Below the pieces are notes generated by a model that was given only the letters and a program-made list of their open reading frames with translations, ran no database searches and was not told where the DNA came from. Position numbers and translations under genes: made by a program. DNA of 64,000 nt from an uncultured Bacteroidales bacterium (GTDB lineage Bacteria; Bacteroidota; Bacteroidia; Bacteroidales; UBA4417): positions 1-64,000 of the forward strand of contig CAIRMR010000176.1 of NCBI GenBank assembly GCA_903879715.1, in the 5' to 3' direction. The number at the start of each line of letters is the position of its first letter. Position 1 is the stretch's first letter. Below are positions 24,052 through 32,816 of the stretch, in pieces.

Positions 24052-25425
24052 CTAAATCGGCAAATGCCAAACAAAAATCCCCATCACGACCACAGCAATG
24101 CCGCAAACAATAATTAATCCTGCGTTAAGTTTTGTGATAAGAAGTGGTTCGAGATGATCTCTGTCGGTAAAAACTTCGCGTACTACATTGAAGTAATAGT
24201 AAATCCCGACAATCGCCATAAGTATTGCAAAAATGGATATTGCCAGATACCCCTGGCTGATTGATAAAACAAATACCTGGTATTTTGCAAGGAAACCAGC
24301 TGTTGGCGGGATACCAGCCATCGACATTAACAAGATGGTCATAAATACTGCAATCCAGGGTTTCTTTTTATAAAGTCCCTGGAAAGCTGCAATGTGATCA
24401 TGTCCATTGGATGCCCGTTTTACCAGGATAAATATTATAAATAACGGAACGGTTGCCACCGAATATATAAAGGTGTAATAAAGTATAACTGATGCTGACG
24501 ATGAATGCTGCGAAAGCATAGCCAGCATGATAAAACCGGAATGAGCAATAGATGAGTAGGCCAACAAACGTTTGAAATTTGATTGTTTTAAAGCTACCAG
24601 GTTGCCGATCAGTAAGGTAAGCCCCGTCATTACCCAAAGTGCTTTTTCGAGAGATTCCGGCAAAGGCAGCAATCCTATTCCCAGTAGGCGGTAAAATGCA
24701 GCAAATCCTGCTGTTTTAACAACCGTAGCCATAAATGCTGTTACCAGTGTGGGTGAGCCTTCGTACACATCAGGACTCCAGAAATGGAATGGTGCAACAG
24801 CAACTTTAAAAGCAACCCCGATGATAATAAACAGAAGCCCGATCAGCAACATGGGCGGAAGATTGCCATGGAACTGTGCAATATAAATTTTGATTTCAGG
24901 CAGGTAAAAGGTGGCGGAAGCGCCGTATACCAAAGCTATACCGAATAAAAAGAAGGCTGTGGCAAATGATCCTAGCATGAAATATTTAAAGGAAGCTTCG
25001 TTGGATTTGAATGAAAATTTCTTTCCTCCTGCAAGAATATATAAAGGGATAGATAGGATTTCTATTCCAAGAAAAAGCATAATAAGGTTGGAGAATGATG
25101 TCATCAGAAATGCGCCGACAAGTGCGAAAATCATAAGTGAGTATTGTTCTGCAACATGAAACTCCATCATTTTATAATAGTCGATCCCGAACAGAAAGAT
25201 AATAATGGTTATAACAATCATTGAGATATTGAACGCCACTGAAAAATTATCAAAAATTACCATGTTGTGGAAAAACGAAGAACTCAATCCCCAATCTTTA
25301 AAGGAGAGAAAGAGGGTTACAAGCAAACCTGCAATGGCTGTAGGCGCAAGTATAGTCTTGTTTTTGGTCAATCCAAAGTACAAGATTATTATTCCAAGTA
25401 TTGTTGTAAATATTATTGCGTTCAT
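24052..25425 (-). CDS. nuoN: NADH-quinone oxidoreductase subunit N
   Basis: NuoN is one of the three antiporter-like proton channels in the complex I membrane arm. The 457-residue, roughly 13-14-helix protein has the core segment HFWSPDVYEGSPTLVTAFM, with the channel-forming residues next to the helix 7 break, and a conserved Lys in the NFKRLLAYSSIAHSGF helix. It is the last gene of the 14-gene operon, 35 bases after nuoM, and faces kup tail to tail. Confidence 0.93.
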   Translation of the reverse strand: MNAIIFTTILGIIILYFGLTKNKTILAPTAIAGLLVTLFLSFKDWGLSSSFFHNMVIFDNFSVAFNISMIVITIIIFLFGIDYYKMMEFHVAEQYSLMIFALVGAFLMTSFSNLIMLFLGIEILSIPLYILAGGKKFSFKSNEASFKYFMLGSFATAFFLFGIALVYGASATFYLPEIKIYIAQFHGNLPPMLLIGLLFIIIGVAFKVAVAPFHFWSPDVYEGSPTLVTAFMATVVKTAGFAAFYRLLGIGLLPLPESLEKALWVMTGLTLLIGNLVALKQSNFKRLLAYSSIAHSGFIMLAMLSQHSSSASVILYYTFIYSVATVPLFIIFILVKRASNGHDHIAAFQGLYKKKPWIAVFMTILLMSMAGIPPTAGFLAKYQVFVLSISQGYLAISIFAILMAIVGIYYYFNVVREVFTDRDHLEPLLITKLNAGLIIVCGIAVVVMGIFVWHLPI

Positions 25426-25460
25426 CTGCTTTCGGAGATCAGGATGTTAGTATAATTTGT

Positions 25461-26936
25461 TTAGAGTGGTAATGCCGGTATAACTTCAGCCACAGGTACC
25501 AGAAGATTCTGCATGGTAGTAACTGAAGCTTCAACCAGGTTGAAAACGGGTTGAGGGTAAATACCAAGCACAAGTATAATCGTAATAAGCGGGATTAATA
25601 CGATGTAATCGATACGTTTAAGATCAGTAATATTTCCGGAACCCGGTCTTTTTTCGCCAAGCATTACTCTCTGGTAGGCATAAAGCATATAAATAGCTCC
25701 AAGTACCATGGTGATGCCACCAAAAACGGCAAACCAGATAGACTGCTGAAAAAGTCCTGTGATTATAAGAAATTCACCTACAAATCCTGCTGTCAATGGA
25801 AGTGCTATGGAGCCCAGAACAACAAGCAGGAAAAGGATTGCCATATTCGGAGCCAGAAGTTTTATTCCACCCAGCTTCGGTAATTCGAGCGTTCCAGCTT
25901 TTTCTTCAATAAGCATTACAATGTAGAAAAGTGCTACAATGGTAACTCCATGACTTAACACCTGGAAAAGAAGCCCCTGTACTGCATAGTAATTTAAAAC
26001 AAACATAGCTGCAACCATCAGCGAGACGTGTGCCATGGAGGAGAATGCAATAAGTGTTTTCAGATTGGTCTGCCGGAATGCAATTACTGAAGCATAGATA
26101 ACGCCAATCAAACTAAGTATGATAATCGTATTTTGCCAGTAGTGTACTCCCAAAGGAATAACCGGGAAAAGAAACCGCAGCGCTCCATAAATCCCCATTT
26201 TTGTCATCACTCCGGCTAAAATCATTACGCCTTGCGTCGGAGCCATGGTATACGTTGATGGCTGCCAGGTATGAAAGGGGAATACCGGCATTTTTATAGC
26301 AAAAGCTATAAAGAGAACCCAAAACAGCCAGATTTGTGTATTTGCCGGAATATTCAAATTACTGAACGCTGAAAAATCAGTGGTATGCACACCCGGAGTC
26401 AGAGAATACAGGTAAATAATCCCGAATAAAAGGAACAAACTACCTGTCAGTGTATAAATAAAGAATTTGAAAGTGACATTTCTACGACCTTCGCCACCCC
26501 AAAGGAGTAAAATAAAGTAGAGCGGAATAAGGGTTAGTTCCCAGAAAATGTAAAACAGGAACGCATTTTGTGCCAGGAAAACGCCGGTCAGCGCTGATTG
26601 TGTGAATAAGATCAGTGCATAAAGCAAACTAACATTTTGTTGTTCTCGTTTCATCCCGGCCATAATAATAAATGGGAATAGCAGGCTTGTAAGAATCAGC
26701 ATTATTAAACTTGTGCCATCGTATCCCAGGGCGAACTTTATTTCAAGAAAGTTTATCCAGATAACTGAATAACTGCTTAACTGGGCCGTGAAAACAAGGC
26801 TTAAAGTTGCAACCAGGCTAACAATTGCTGATGCCAGCGCCACCAGTTTTACTGCGGCAGCATTCCTGTTCAGCAACAACAAAAGGCCTGCAATAAAAGG
26901 AATCAGAAGAATGACCAGTACTATCATAGGGTTCAA
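25461..26936 (-). CDS. nuoM: NADH-quinone oxidoreductase subunit M
   Basis: NuoM is the second antiporter-like subunit. The 491-residue protein carries the FWELTLIPLYFILLLWGG helix with the family Glu, the FHTWQPSTYTMAPTQGVMIL broken helix and the LKTLIAFSSMAHVSL helix with its Lys. It overlaps nuoL by 4 bases (ATGA), so the two are coupled. Length is normal for Bacteroidota NuoM. Confidence 0.94.
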   Translation of the reverse strand: MNPMIVLVILLIPFIAGLLLLLNRNAAAVKLVALASAIVSLVATLSLVFTAQLSSYSVIWINFLEIKFALGYDGTSLIMLILTSLLFPFIIMAGMKREQQNVSLLYALILFTQSALTGVFLAQNAFLFYIFWELTLIPLYFILLLWGGEGRRNVTFKFFIYTLTGSLFLLFGIIYLYSLTPGVHTTDFSAFSNLNIPANTQIWLFWVLFIAFAIKMPVFPFHTWQPSTYTMAPTQGVMILAGVMTKMGIYGALRFLFPVIPLGVHYWQNTIIILSLIGVIYASVIAFRQTNLKTLIAFSSMAHVSLMVAAMFVLNYYAVQGLLFQVLSHGVTIVALFYIVMLIEEKAGTLELPKLGGIKLLAPNMAILFLLVVLGSIALPLTAGFVGEFLIITGLFQQSIWFAVFGGITMVLGAIYMLYAYQRVMLGEKRPGSGNITDLKRIDYIVLIPLITIILVLGIYPQPVFNLVEASVTTMQNLLVPVAEVIPALPL

Positions 26937-28834
26937 ACTATCAGGATAAAAATGATAAATAAAAGAATTCCGGCTACCATAGCAAATAGGTAGAAACTCA
27001 TATTGCCTTGCTGGAGTTTACGTAATAAAGATCCAACTCTTGCAGTGGTAAAACCAATCTCATCCACAACCGGATCAAGCACCGTGTTTTCGACCTTGTT
27101 GTAAAAGAAATCAGACAGATAACCGAAAGGTTTCTCAAAAACTGCCGTATACATTTCGTCAATGTAGAACTTGTTGTAAATCAGTTTGCTGAAAAATGAC
27201 ATTGGTTCTCCATCCTTTGCTGGTATCATTGATTTACTCACAAATGTTCGGTAAGCAAAGAATATGACAAGTCCCAAAAGCAGTAAGGAACCCAGAATTA
27301 ATCCTATTTCGGTGGAATGGCTCAGTTCTTCTGATGCCTTTGAAACGACTGCACTATGAAGGTAATTGCTGAATTTTGAATCCCCGTTAAAAAGTGAAGG
27401 AATATTCAGAAATCCTCCAAATACAGAAAGTACAGCAAGTATTATCAGTGGAATTGTCATAACCTTCGGCGATTCATGCGGATGAGCACCTGCCAGACGT
27501 TGTTCGCCGAAAAATACCAGGTAAAGCAGGCGGAACATGTAAAAACAGGTAATCAATGCGCCACCAAGTGCCAGAATGTAAAGGATTACGCTGTGTTCAA
27601 AAGCTTTACTGAGAATCAGGTCTTTGCTGAAAAATCCTGAAAAAGGAGGAATTCCACTAATGGCCAGTGTGGCGGCAAGAAAAGTGAAATAGGTAAGAGG
27701 CATCTTTTTCCGCAATCCTCCCATTTTACGGATATCCTGTTCGCCGCCCATGGCATGAATTACACTACCTGCACCAAGGAATAACAGTGCTTTGAAAAAT
27801 GCGTGTGTGGTTACATGAAAAACGCCAGCTGAATATGCACCAAGTCCCAGAGCCAGGAACATATATCCTAACTGTGACACCGTGGAATAGGCAAGGACTT
27901 TCTTAATATCATTCTGCTTCAATCCAATTAAGGCAGCAATAATGGCTGTTGCCAGACCAATTACTATTATGATATTCAGTGTTAACGGAGCCAGGTTATA
28001 AAGAATACTTGAACGGGCAATCATGTAAATACCGGCTGTTACCATGGTAGCTGCATGTATAAGTGCCGAAACCGGTGTAGGTCCAGCCATGGCATCAGGC
28101 AACCATGTAAAGAGAGGAATCTGAGCACTTTTCCCAACAGCACCTATAAGCAGTAATATTGTAATTAGTGTAATAACCGGCGCCCCAACGGGAAAAGCAG
28201 CAGCCTGTGAAAATATTTCAGAAAAAGTTACTGTTTTAAATGTGATGAATAGAAGGATGATTCCCAGGATGAACCCAAGGTCACCAATTCGGTTCATTAC
28301 AAATGCTTTGCGGGCGGCATAGTTGTAAGCAGGATTTTTAAACCAGAACCCAATCAGCAAGTAGGAGCAGAGCCCGACACCTTCCCAACCTATAAAAAGT
28401 ACCAGGTAATTAGCACCCATTACCAGCAGCAACATGCTGAATGTAAACAGGTTCATCTGAGCAAAGAAGGAATTCACGCGCTCATCATCATGCATATAAC
28501 CAATGGAATAAATGTGAATCAAAGCTCCTACGCCTGTAACAATCAGCATCATAGTCAGCGATAAATGATCAATCAGGAAGGCAAAAGGAATATTCATTCC
28601 ACCTATGGAAATCCAGTTAAAAAGAGTTATAGTTGCTTCATTTTGTCCGGACGAGCGCAGTATGAAAAACAAAACAAGGGATACAAGAAAAGAAAGCAGA
28701 ACCATTGCGCTGGCAATAATTCCGGCCTGCTTGTGTTTTAAACTTTTATTAGCCAGTCCTGTTACCAGGAACCCTAGTAACGGGAATGCCGGAACAAGCC
28801 ATGCAAGATCTATATAGGGAATAGGATTTACCAT
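26933..28834 (-). CDS. nuoL: NADH-quinone oxidoreductase subunit L
   Basis: NuoL is the distal antiporter-like subunit, whose long lateral helix runs along the membrane arm. The 633-residue protein has FIGWEGVGLCSYLLIGFWF, LFTWLPDAMAGPTPVSALIH and KKVLAYSTVSQLGYMF, the standard Mrp-like core. The last 100 residues provide the lateral helix and terminal anchor. It overlaps nuoK by 7 bases. Confidence 0.95.
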   Translation of the reverse strand: MVNPIPYIDLAWLVPAFPLLGFLVTGLANKSLKHKQAGIIASAMVLLSFLVSLVLFFILRSSGQNEATITLFNWISIGGMNIPFAFLIDHLSLTMMLIVTGVGALIHIYSIGYMHDDERVNSFFAQMNLFTFSMLLLVMGANYLVLFIGWEGVGLCSYLLIGFWFKNPAYNYAARKAFVMNRIGDLGFILGIILLFITFKTVTFSEIFSQAAAFPVGAPVITLITILLLIGAVGKSAQIPLFTWLPDAMAGPTPVSALIHAATMVTAGIYMIARSSILYNLAPLTLNIIIVIGLATAIIAALIGLKQNDIKKVLAYSTVSQLGYMFLALGLGAYSAGVFHVTTHAFFKALLFLGAGSVIHAMGGEQDIRKMGGLRKKMPLTYFTFLAATLAISGIPPFSGFFSKDLILSKAFEHSVILYILALGGALITCFYMFRLLYLVFFGEQRLAGAHPHESPKVMTIPLIILAVLSVFGGFLNIPSLFNGDSKFSNYLHSAVVSKASEELSHSTEIGLILGSLLLLGLVIFFAYRTFVSKSMIPAKDGEPMSFFSKLIYNKFYIDEMYTAVFEKPFGYLSDFFYNKVENTVLDPVVDEIGFTTARVGSLLRKLQQGNMSFYLFAMVAGILLFIIFILIV

Positions 28835-29157
28835 TTTAAGCGGTTCAGAAGGTTAATATCTACCGATTCAACATTGCGTTTCATCATTACAACAATCGAG
28901 AGTCCGACAGCAACTTCAGCGGCTGCCACAATCATGATAAAAAAGACGAAAACCTGCCCCGATGGATCGGAATGATAAGCTGAAAAAGCCGCAAGCAACA
29001 GGTTTGCGGAATTGAACATCAACTCAAGGCACATCAGGATTGCAATAATATTTCGCCTGAATAATACACCCATCATACCAATGCTGAAAAGCGTAACGCT
29101 CAGTATTATGTAATGCTGGAGTGGAATGAGTTGAATGGCGGAAGTGATTTCGTTCAT
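28828..29157 (-). CDS. nuoK: NADH-quinone oxidoreductase subunit K
   Basis: A 109-residue, three-helix subunit near the quinone-proton coupling path. Glu residues inside the second helix (AILMCLELMFNSANLLL) and third helix (VAAAEVAVGLSIVV) are the conserved buried carboxylates. It is separated from nuoJ by a 135-base spacer that holds a small palindrome. Confidence 0.94.
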   Translation of the reverse strand: MNEITSAIQLIPLQHYIILSVTLFSIGMMGVLFRRNIIAILMCLELMFNSANLLLAAFSAYHSDPSGQVFVFFIMIVAAAEVAVGLSIVVMMKRNVESVDINLLNRLKW

Positions 29158-29264
29158 TTTTTTTCTTAGGTTTTTGAGGTTAGTGATTGGGATTTAGGGG
29201 ATGACCATTTAACCATTTTCCTTTAAACATTTATTCTTTAATTTTTGGTTCTGATTTTCGAGAG

Positions 29265-29286
29265 GAGATGCGAGGCATCGCGTCTC
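29265..29286. repeat. GAGATGCGA...TCGCGTCTC palindrome
   Basis: A 9-bp imperfect stem (29265-29273 with 29278-29286, one G-T pair, loop GGCA) sits in the nuoJ-nuoK gap. Related GAGACGCGAT-type palindromes are dispersed in other genomes. As RNA it would be a hairpin inside the nuo transcript. Confidence 0.55.
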
Positions 29287-29292
29287 TACGTT

Positions 29293-29799
29293 TTAATCTT
29301 CACCGGCTGCATGATCCCGCTTACCAAACATCACCGCCCCAACCATTGCCGAAATAAATAAAACAGATGATATTTCGAATGGCAGCAGGAATTCGTGGAA
29401 TAAGGTTTTGCCAACGTTGGCAACCAATCCGATTTCGCTGGTAAATGCATATCGTGGATTTATTACAAAGGTTTGCCTGGTTGCAGCAAGCAACACCAGA
29501 AAAAATATACCACCGGTGACTACAGCTAAAACTCTTGCAGCTGCAGATTTCTGGGGAATAATCGCTTTATTAAGATTCAGGAGCATAACCACAAAAAGGA
29601 AGAGCACCATGATGGCACCGGTGTATACAATAATATGAACCACAGCCAGAAATTGGGCATTTAGTAAAATGTAATGCCCGGCCATAGCTATAAAGCAAAT
29701 AATCAGGTAGATAACATTATTGATCGGGCTTTTCGAAAACACAACCAACAAGGCGCTGATCACCATGATTGCTGAAAGAAAGTAAAATAAAAAGACCAT
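29293..29799 (-). CDS. nuoJ: NADH-quinone oxidoreductase subunit J
   Basis: NuoJ is a five-helix subunit whose third helix rotates during coupling. The 168-residue protein has the HYILLNAQFLAVVHIIVYTGAI region with the conserved Tyr/Gly, and FLFVVMLLNL after it. The frame is open to 29871, but the family N-terminus (MVFLFYFLSAIMVISALLVV) begins at the ATG at 29799, which also avoids overlap with nuoI. Confidence 0.92.
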   Translation of the reverse strand: MVFLFYFLSAIMVISALLVVFSKSPINNVIYLIICFIAMAGHYILLNAQFLAVVHIIVYTGAIMVLFLFVVMLLNLNKAIIPQKSAAARVLAVVTGGIFFLVLLAATRQTFVINPRYAFTSEIGLVANVGKTLFHEFLLPFEISSVLFISAMVGAVMFGKRDHAAGED

Positions 29800-29854
29800 T
29801 ATAACTGGTTTAATTTCTGATTTGTGGGATAATGCGTTTAATTGACAGCAGTGC

Positions 29855-30430
29855 TTATTTATTATGAGCAAAACGTTTGTTCTCCTTGAATTTTAGCACA
29901 CTCTCGGTTTGCCGTTTCGAAATATCAATTCGTTTGGTTGGATCAAGTGGTTCGACCAGTCTATCTTTCCCGTAAACAAACGGTTCGCGTTTATATTCCG
30001 ATGCTACAATCCTGTCAGTGAGGAATATGGCTTCTTTAGGGCAGGCTTCTTCGCAATCGCCGCAGAAAATACAGCGCAGCATATTAATTTCATAGGTCGC
30101 AGCATACTTTTCTTCACGATAAAGGTTTTCTTCGCCGGGTTTCCGTTCGGCTGAAATCATGGTGATTGCTTCGGCAGGACAGGCAACAGCGCATAATCCG
30201 CAGGCTGTGCAGCGTTCACGTCCGAGATCATCACGCTTCAATACATGTTGTCCACGGTAAATTTCACTGAACGGACGTGTCTGTTCAGGGTAGCTTATGG
30301 TTGATTTCTTTTTAAAGAAGTGTTTAAGCGTAATTGCCATTCCTTTCACAATGGCAGGCAGATAGATTTTTTCAAGAAAAGTCATCTTCTTATCCGAAAC
30401 CACTTTCGATCTGTTGGTTAATTGCTGCAT
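29855..30430 (-). CDS. nuoI: NADH-quinone oxidoreductase subunit I
   Basis: NuoI carries clusters N6a and N6b that pass electrons towards NuoB. Two canonical motifs are present: CTACGLCAVACPAEAI and CIFCGDCEEACPKEAI. The frame extends to 30484, but the ATG at 30430 follows the nuoH stop by 10 bases and gives a 191-residue protein with a normal amphipathic N-terminus (LPAIVKGMAITLKHFF). Confidence 0.93.
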   Translation of the reverse strand: MQQLTNRSKVVSDKKMTFLEKIYLPAIVKGMAITLKHFFKKKSTISYPEQTRPFSEIYRGQHVLKRDDLGRERCTACGLCAVACPAEAITMISAERKPGEENLYREEKYAATYEINMLRCIFCGDCEEACPKEAIFLTDRIVASEYKREPFVYGKDRLVEPLDPTKRIDISKRQTESVLKFKENKRFAHNK

Positions 30431-30440
30431 GGTTTCCGGA

Positions 30441-31472
30441 TTAAGTAAGTTCGAAGAAATAATAATAAACCCCCGTTGCAACAATGTTAAACATTGCTAA
30501 CGGTATCAAGCCTTTCCATCCCAGGTTCATCAGCTGGTCGTAGCGGAAACGTGGCAATGTCCAGCGCACCCACATAAACAGGAAGATGAAGAAGAAAATT
30601 TTCATAAAGAAAAATGCCGTTCCCAATAGTGTAAGTGCGTTTGGCGAAAGCCCAAGCTGATCAATAAACGGCATATTGTAGCCGCCGAAATACACCGTTG
30701 CAATTACCGCCGATGAGATAAACATATTAATATATTCGGCAAAAAGGTAAAAGCCAAGTTTCATGGAACTGTATTCGGTATGGTAACCGCCTACGAGTTC
30801 GGTTTCGCATTCAGGCAAATCGAATGGAGCACGGTTGGTTTCGGCAAAAGCGCAGGTTAAAAATAAAAGGAATCCCAAAGGTTGATAAAAAACATTCCAG
30901 TGCATTCCATGCTGTTGCTGTACAATTTCGTGAAGACTCAATGAGCCAGTCGTAACTACCAATGCCACAATTGCCATGCCCATCGCCAGTTCATAGCTTA
31001 TCATCTGCGAGGCAGCCCTGATGGAGCCGTACAAAGCATATTTGTTGTTCGATGCCCAGCCTCCGATCATAATTCCGTAAACGCCGATGGAAACCATGGC
31101 AAAAACATATAGAATTCCAATATTTAAATCAGCAATTTGCATTGAAAATTCGCGTCCGCCTATCGTTAGTGTTCCGCCCCAGGGAATTACAACCCCGGTT
31201 AGTAAAGCAGTGGTCATAGCGATAGCTGGGCCGAGAATAAAGAGTACCCTGTTTGCAGAAAGGGGAATAATTTCTTCTTTCATAAACATTTTGACGCCAT
31301 CGGCCAGTGGTTGAAGCAGGCCGAAAGGTCCGGCCCGGTTAGGCCCGCGGCGGTCCTGCATAAAAGCTGCTACTTTTCGTTCGCCATACGTTGAGTACAT
31401 GGCTACCACGAGGGTAACGAGCAGAATTATAAACAGGAATATGGTTTTATATATGTACAGTGTCCAATCCAT
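30441..31472 (-). CDS. nuoH: NADH-quinone oxidoreductase subunit H
   Basis: NuoH forms part of the quinone chamber and the first proton path. The 343-residue protein has eight helices, the MQDRRGPNRAGPFGLLQPLADG loop (a stretch conserved in ND1), and the acidic ETNRAPFDLPECETELVGGYH loop with its conserved Glu residues. The nuoG-nuoH gap upstream is 390 bases and full of palindromic repeats. Confidence 0.95.
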   Translation of the reverse strand: MDWTLYIYKTIFLFIILLVTLVVAMYSTYGERKVAAFMQDRRGPNRAGPFGLLQPLADGVKMFMKEEIIPLSANRVLFILGPAIAMTTALLTGVVIPWGGTLTIGGREFSMQIADLNIGILYVFAMVSIGVYGIMIGGWASNNKYALYGSIRAASQMISYELAMGMAIVALVVTTGSLSLHEIVQQQHGMHWNVFYQPLGFLLFLTCAFAETNRAPFDLPECETELVGGYHTEYSSMKLGFYLFAEYINMFISSAVIATVYFGGYNMPFIDQLGLSPNALTLLGTAFFFMKIFFFIFLFMWVRWTLPRFRYDQLMNLGWKGLIPLAMFNIVATGVYYYFFELT

Positions 31473-31580
31473 CTTAGCGTATTGCGTTGCAGAATGAGAA
31501 ATTTAGTTTTATGAACTTGCCAAAAAATGTTTTACTCCTTTTACTCTTTTTAATCATATTTATCAGATTGTAAATATAAC

Positions 31581-31824
31581 GTCCCTAACGGGACTTCCTT
31601 TGATTTATATTTCATTTTCTACCAATATTTTGTCCCTACTTGACAATCCCAAGAGGAAGAATGTTGGTAAAAAATTCTACCCCTTTTGTCCCTACTGGAC
31701 AATTCCAAAGGGAAGAATGTTGGTAAAAATCTCTTCCCCATTTTTACGCCTATTTTACAGTCCCGGAGGGACTGAATATTGGTAGAAATAAGTAACCACC
31801 GATTTGCTTAAGTCCCGTAGGGAC
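31581..31824. repeat. GTCCC...GGGAC palindrome repeat block
   Basis: Five related units fill the 390-base gap between nuoG and nuoH. Each has a short palindrome (GTCCCTAACGGGAC at 31581, AGTCCCGGAGGGACT at 31759, GTCCCGTAGGGAC at 31812, decayed forms at 31632 and 31688). The units are separated by ACCAATATT or its complement AATATTGGT, with TTCTACC/GGTAGAA words. It is non-coding and can fold as a chain of hairpins inside the nuo mRNA. The remaining 80 bases of the gap are plain A/T-rich DNA. Confidence 0.75.
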
Positions 31825-31862
31825 GGTATGTATCAATAGTTACAGTATTACCTGGAATTCAA

Positions 31863-32816
31863 TTATTCGGTCTCTTCACCATCCTCTGGTATATCAAGCT
31901 TTTCGTAATGATTTTGTGAAATTACGGAATGTCTTTCAATTTTTCTTGGACCTTCAACAATCCAATCAACATTTTCTTTGTGTTCAAAGCGGCAATCGTT
32001 GCAGATAAACTCTTCCAGTTCGCCGTATTTATCTTTCCTTCCGGTAACGCGGAGAATTTCTTCGCCTTTCATCCACAATACTGTTTTTCCGCAGCATTTG
32101 GAACATTCGCGATGTGCATCGAATGGCCTTGTAAACCAGACACGGCTTTTAAACCGGAAAGTTTTGTCAGTCAAAGCACCCACAGGGCAAACATCAATCA
32201 TATTTCCGGAAAAATCATTATCAACCGCCTTTTGAATTAATGTGCTGATTTCGGAATGATCACCACGGCCCAAAACTCCATGTACCCGGCCATCCGTTAT
32301 CTGATCAGCAACTTTTACACAGCGGTAACACAAAATACAGCGGTTCATGTGAAGCTTGATCAAATCGCCAATATCAATCGGATCAAAGGTTCTGCGGTCT
32401 TCTTCGGTGCGGGTTACTTCCAGTCCGTGTTCGTATGACAGGTCCTGTAAATGACATTCACCTGCCTGGTCGCAAACGGGACAATCGAGCGGATGGTTGA
32501 TCAGCAGGAATTCGGTAATCGCCCGGCGGTTATCCATTACTTCGGGTGAAGTCCTGTTTTGAACCACCATTCCATCCTGAACAGGTGTGCGGCACGAGGC
32601 TACCAGTTTAGGCATCGGACGGTTGTCCTTGAATGAGCCTTGTGAAACTTTTACAAGGCAGGTACGGCAATAACCGCCACTGCCTTCCAGTTTGGAATAA
32701 TAGCACATGGCAGGCGGAACCACGCTACCGCCAATTTTTCGGGCAGCATTCATGATGGTTGTTCCGGCCTCAACCTCAACCTCAATATTATCGATGGTTA
32801 CCTTTAAAAGGGGCAT
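31863..32816 (-). CDS. nuoG: Short NuoG lacking the molybdopterin-like domain
   Basis: This is the Fe-S wire subunit of the NADH module. Present are the [2Fe-2S] N1b ligands (C38, C50, C53, C75), the His/Cys3 site for N5 (H108, C112, C115, C121), and N4 (C160, C163, C166, C210). An N7-like set (C238, C241/C242, C272, C275) follows. The protein ends at residue 317, right after the entry to the Mo-bis-MGD-like domain that makes NuoG of E. coli about 900 residues. The stop is followed by the repeat block. Short NuoG forms are known in some Bacteroidota, so this is likely functional. The start overlaps the nuoF end by 13 bases. Confidence 0.9.
   Translation of the reverse strand: MPLLKVTIDNIEVEVEAGTTIMNAARKIGGSVVPPAMCYYSKLEGSGGYCRTCLVKVSQGSFKDNRPMPKLVASCRTPVQDGMVVQNRTSPEVMDNRRAITEFLLINHPLDCPVCDQAGECHLQDLSYEHGLEVTRTEEDRRTFDPIDIGDLIKLHMNRCILCYRCVKVADQITDGRVHGVLGRGDHSEISTLIQKAVDNDFSGNMIDVCPVGALTDKTFRFKSRVWFTRPFDAHRECSKCCGKTVLWMKGEEILRVTGRKDKYGELEEFICNDCRFEHKENVDWIVEGPRKIERHSVISQNHYEKLDIPEDGEETE

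Noticed and set aside
31600-31785. 61-residue forward ORF in the nuoG-nuoH gap
   Set aside because: It is made of the GTCCC palindrome repeats, so the peptide is a by-product of repeat units and not a gene.
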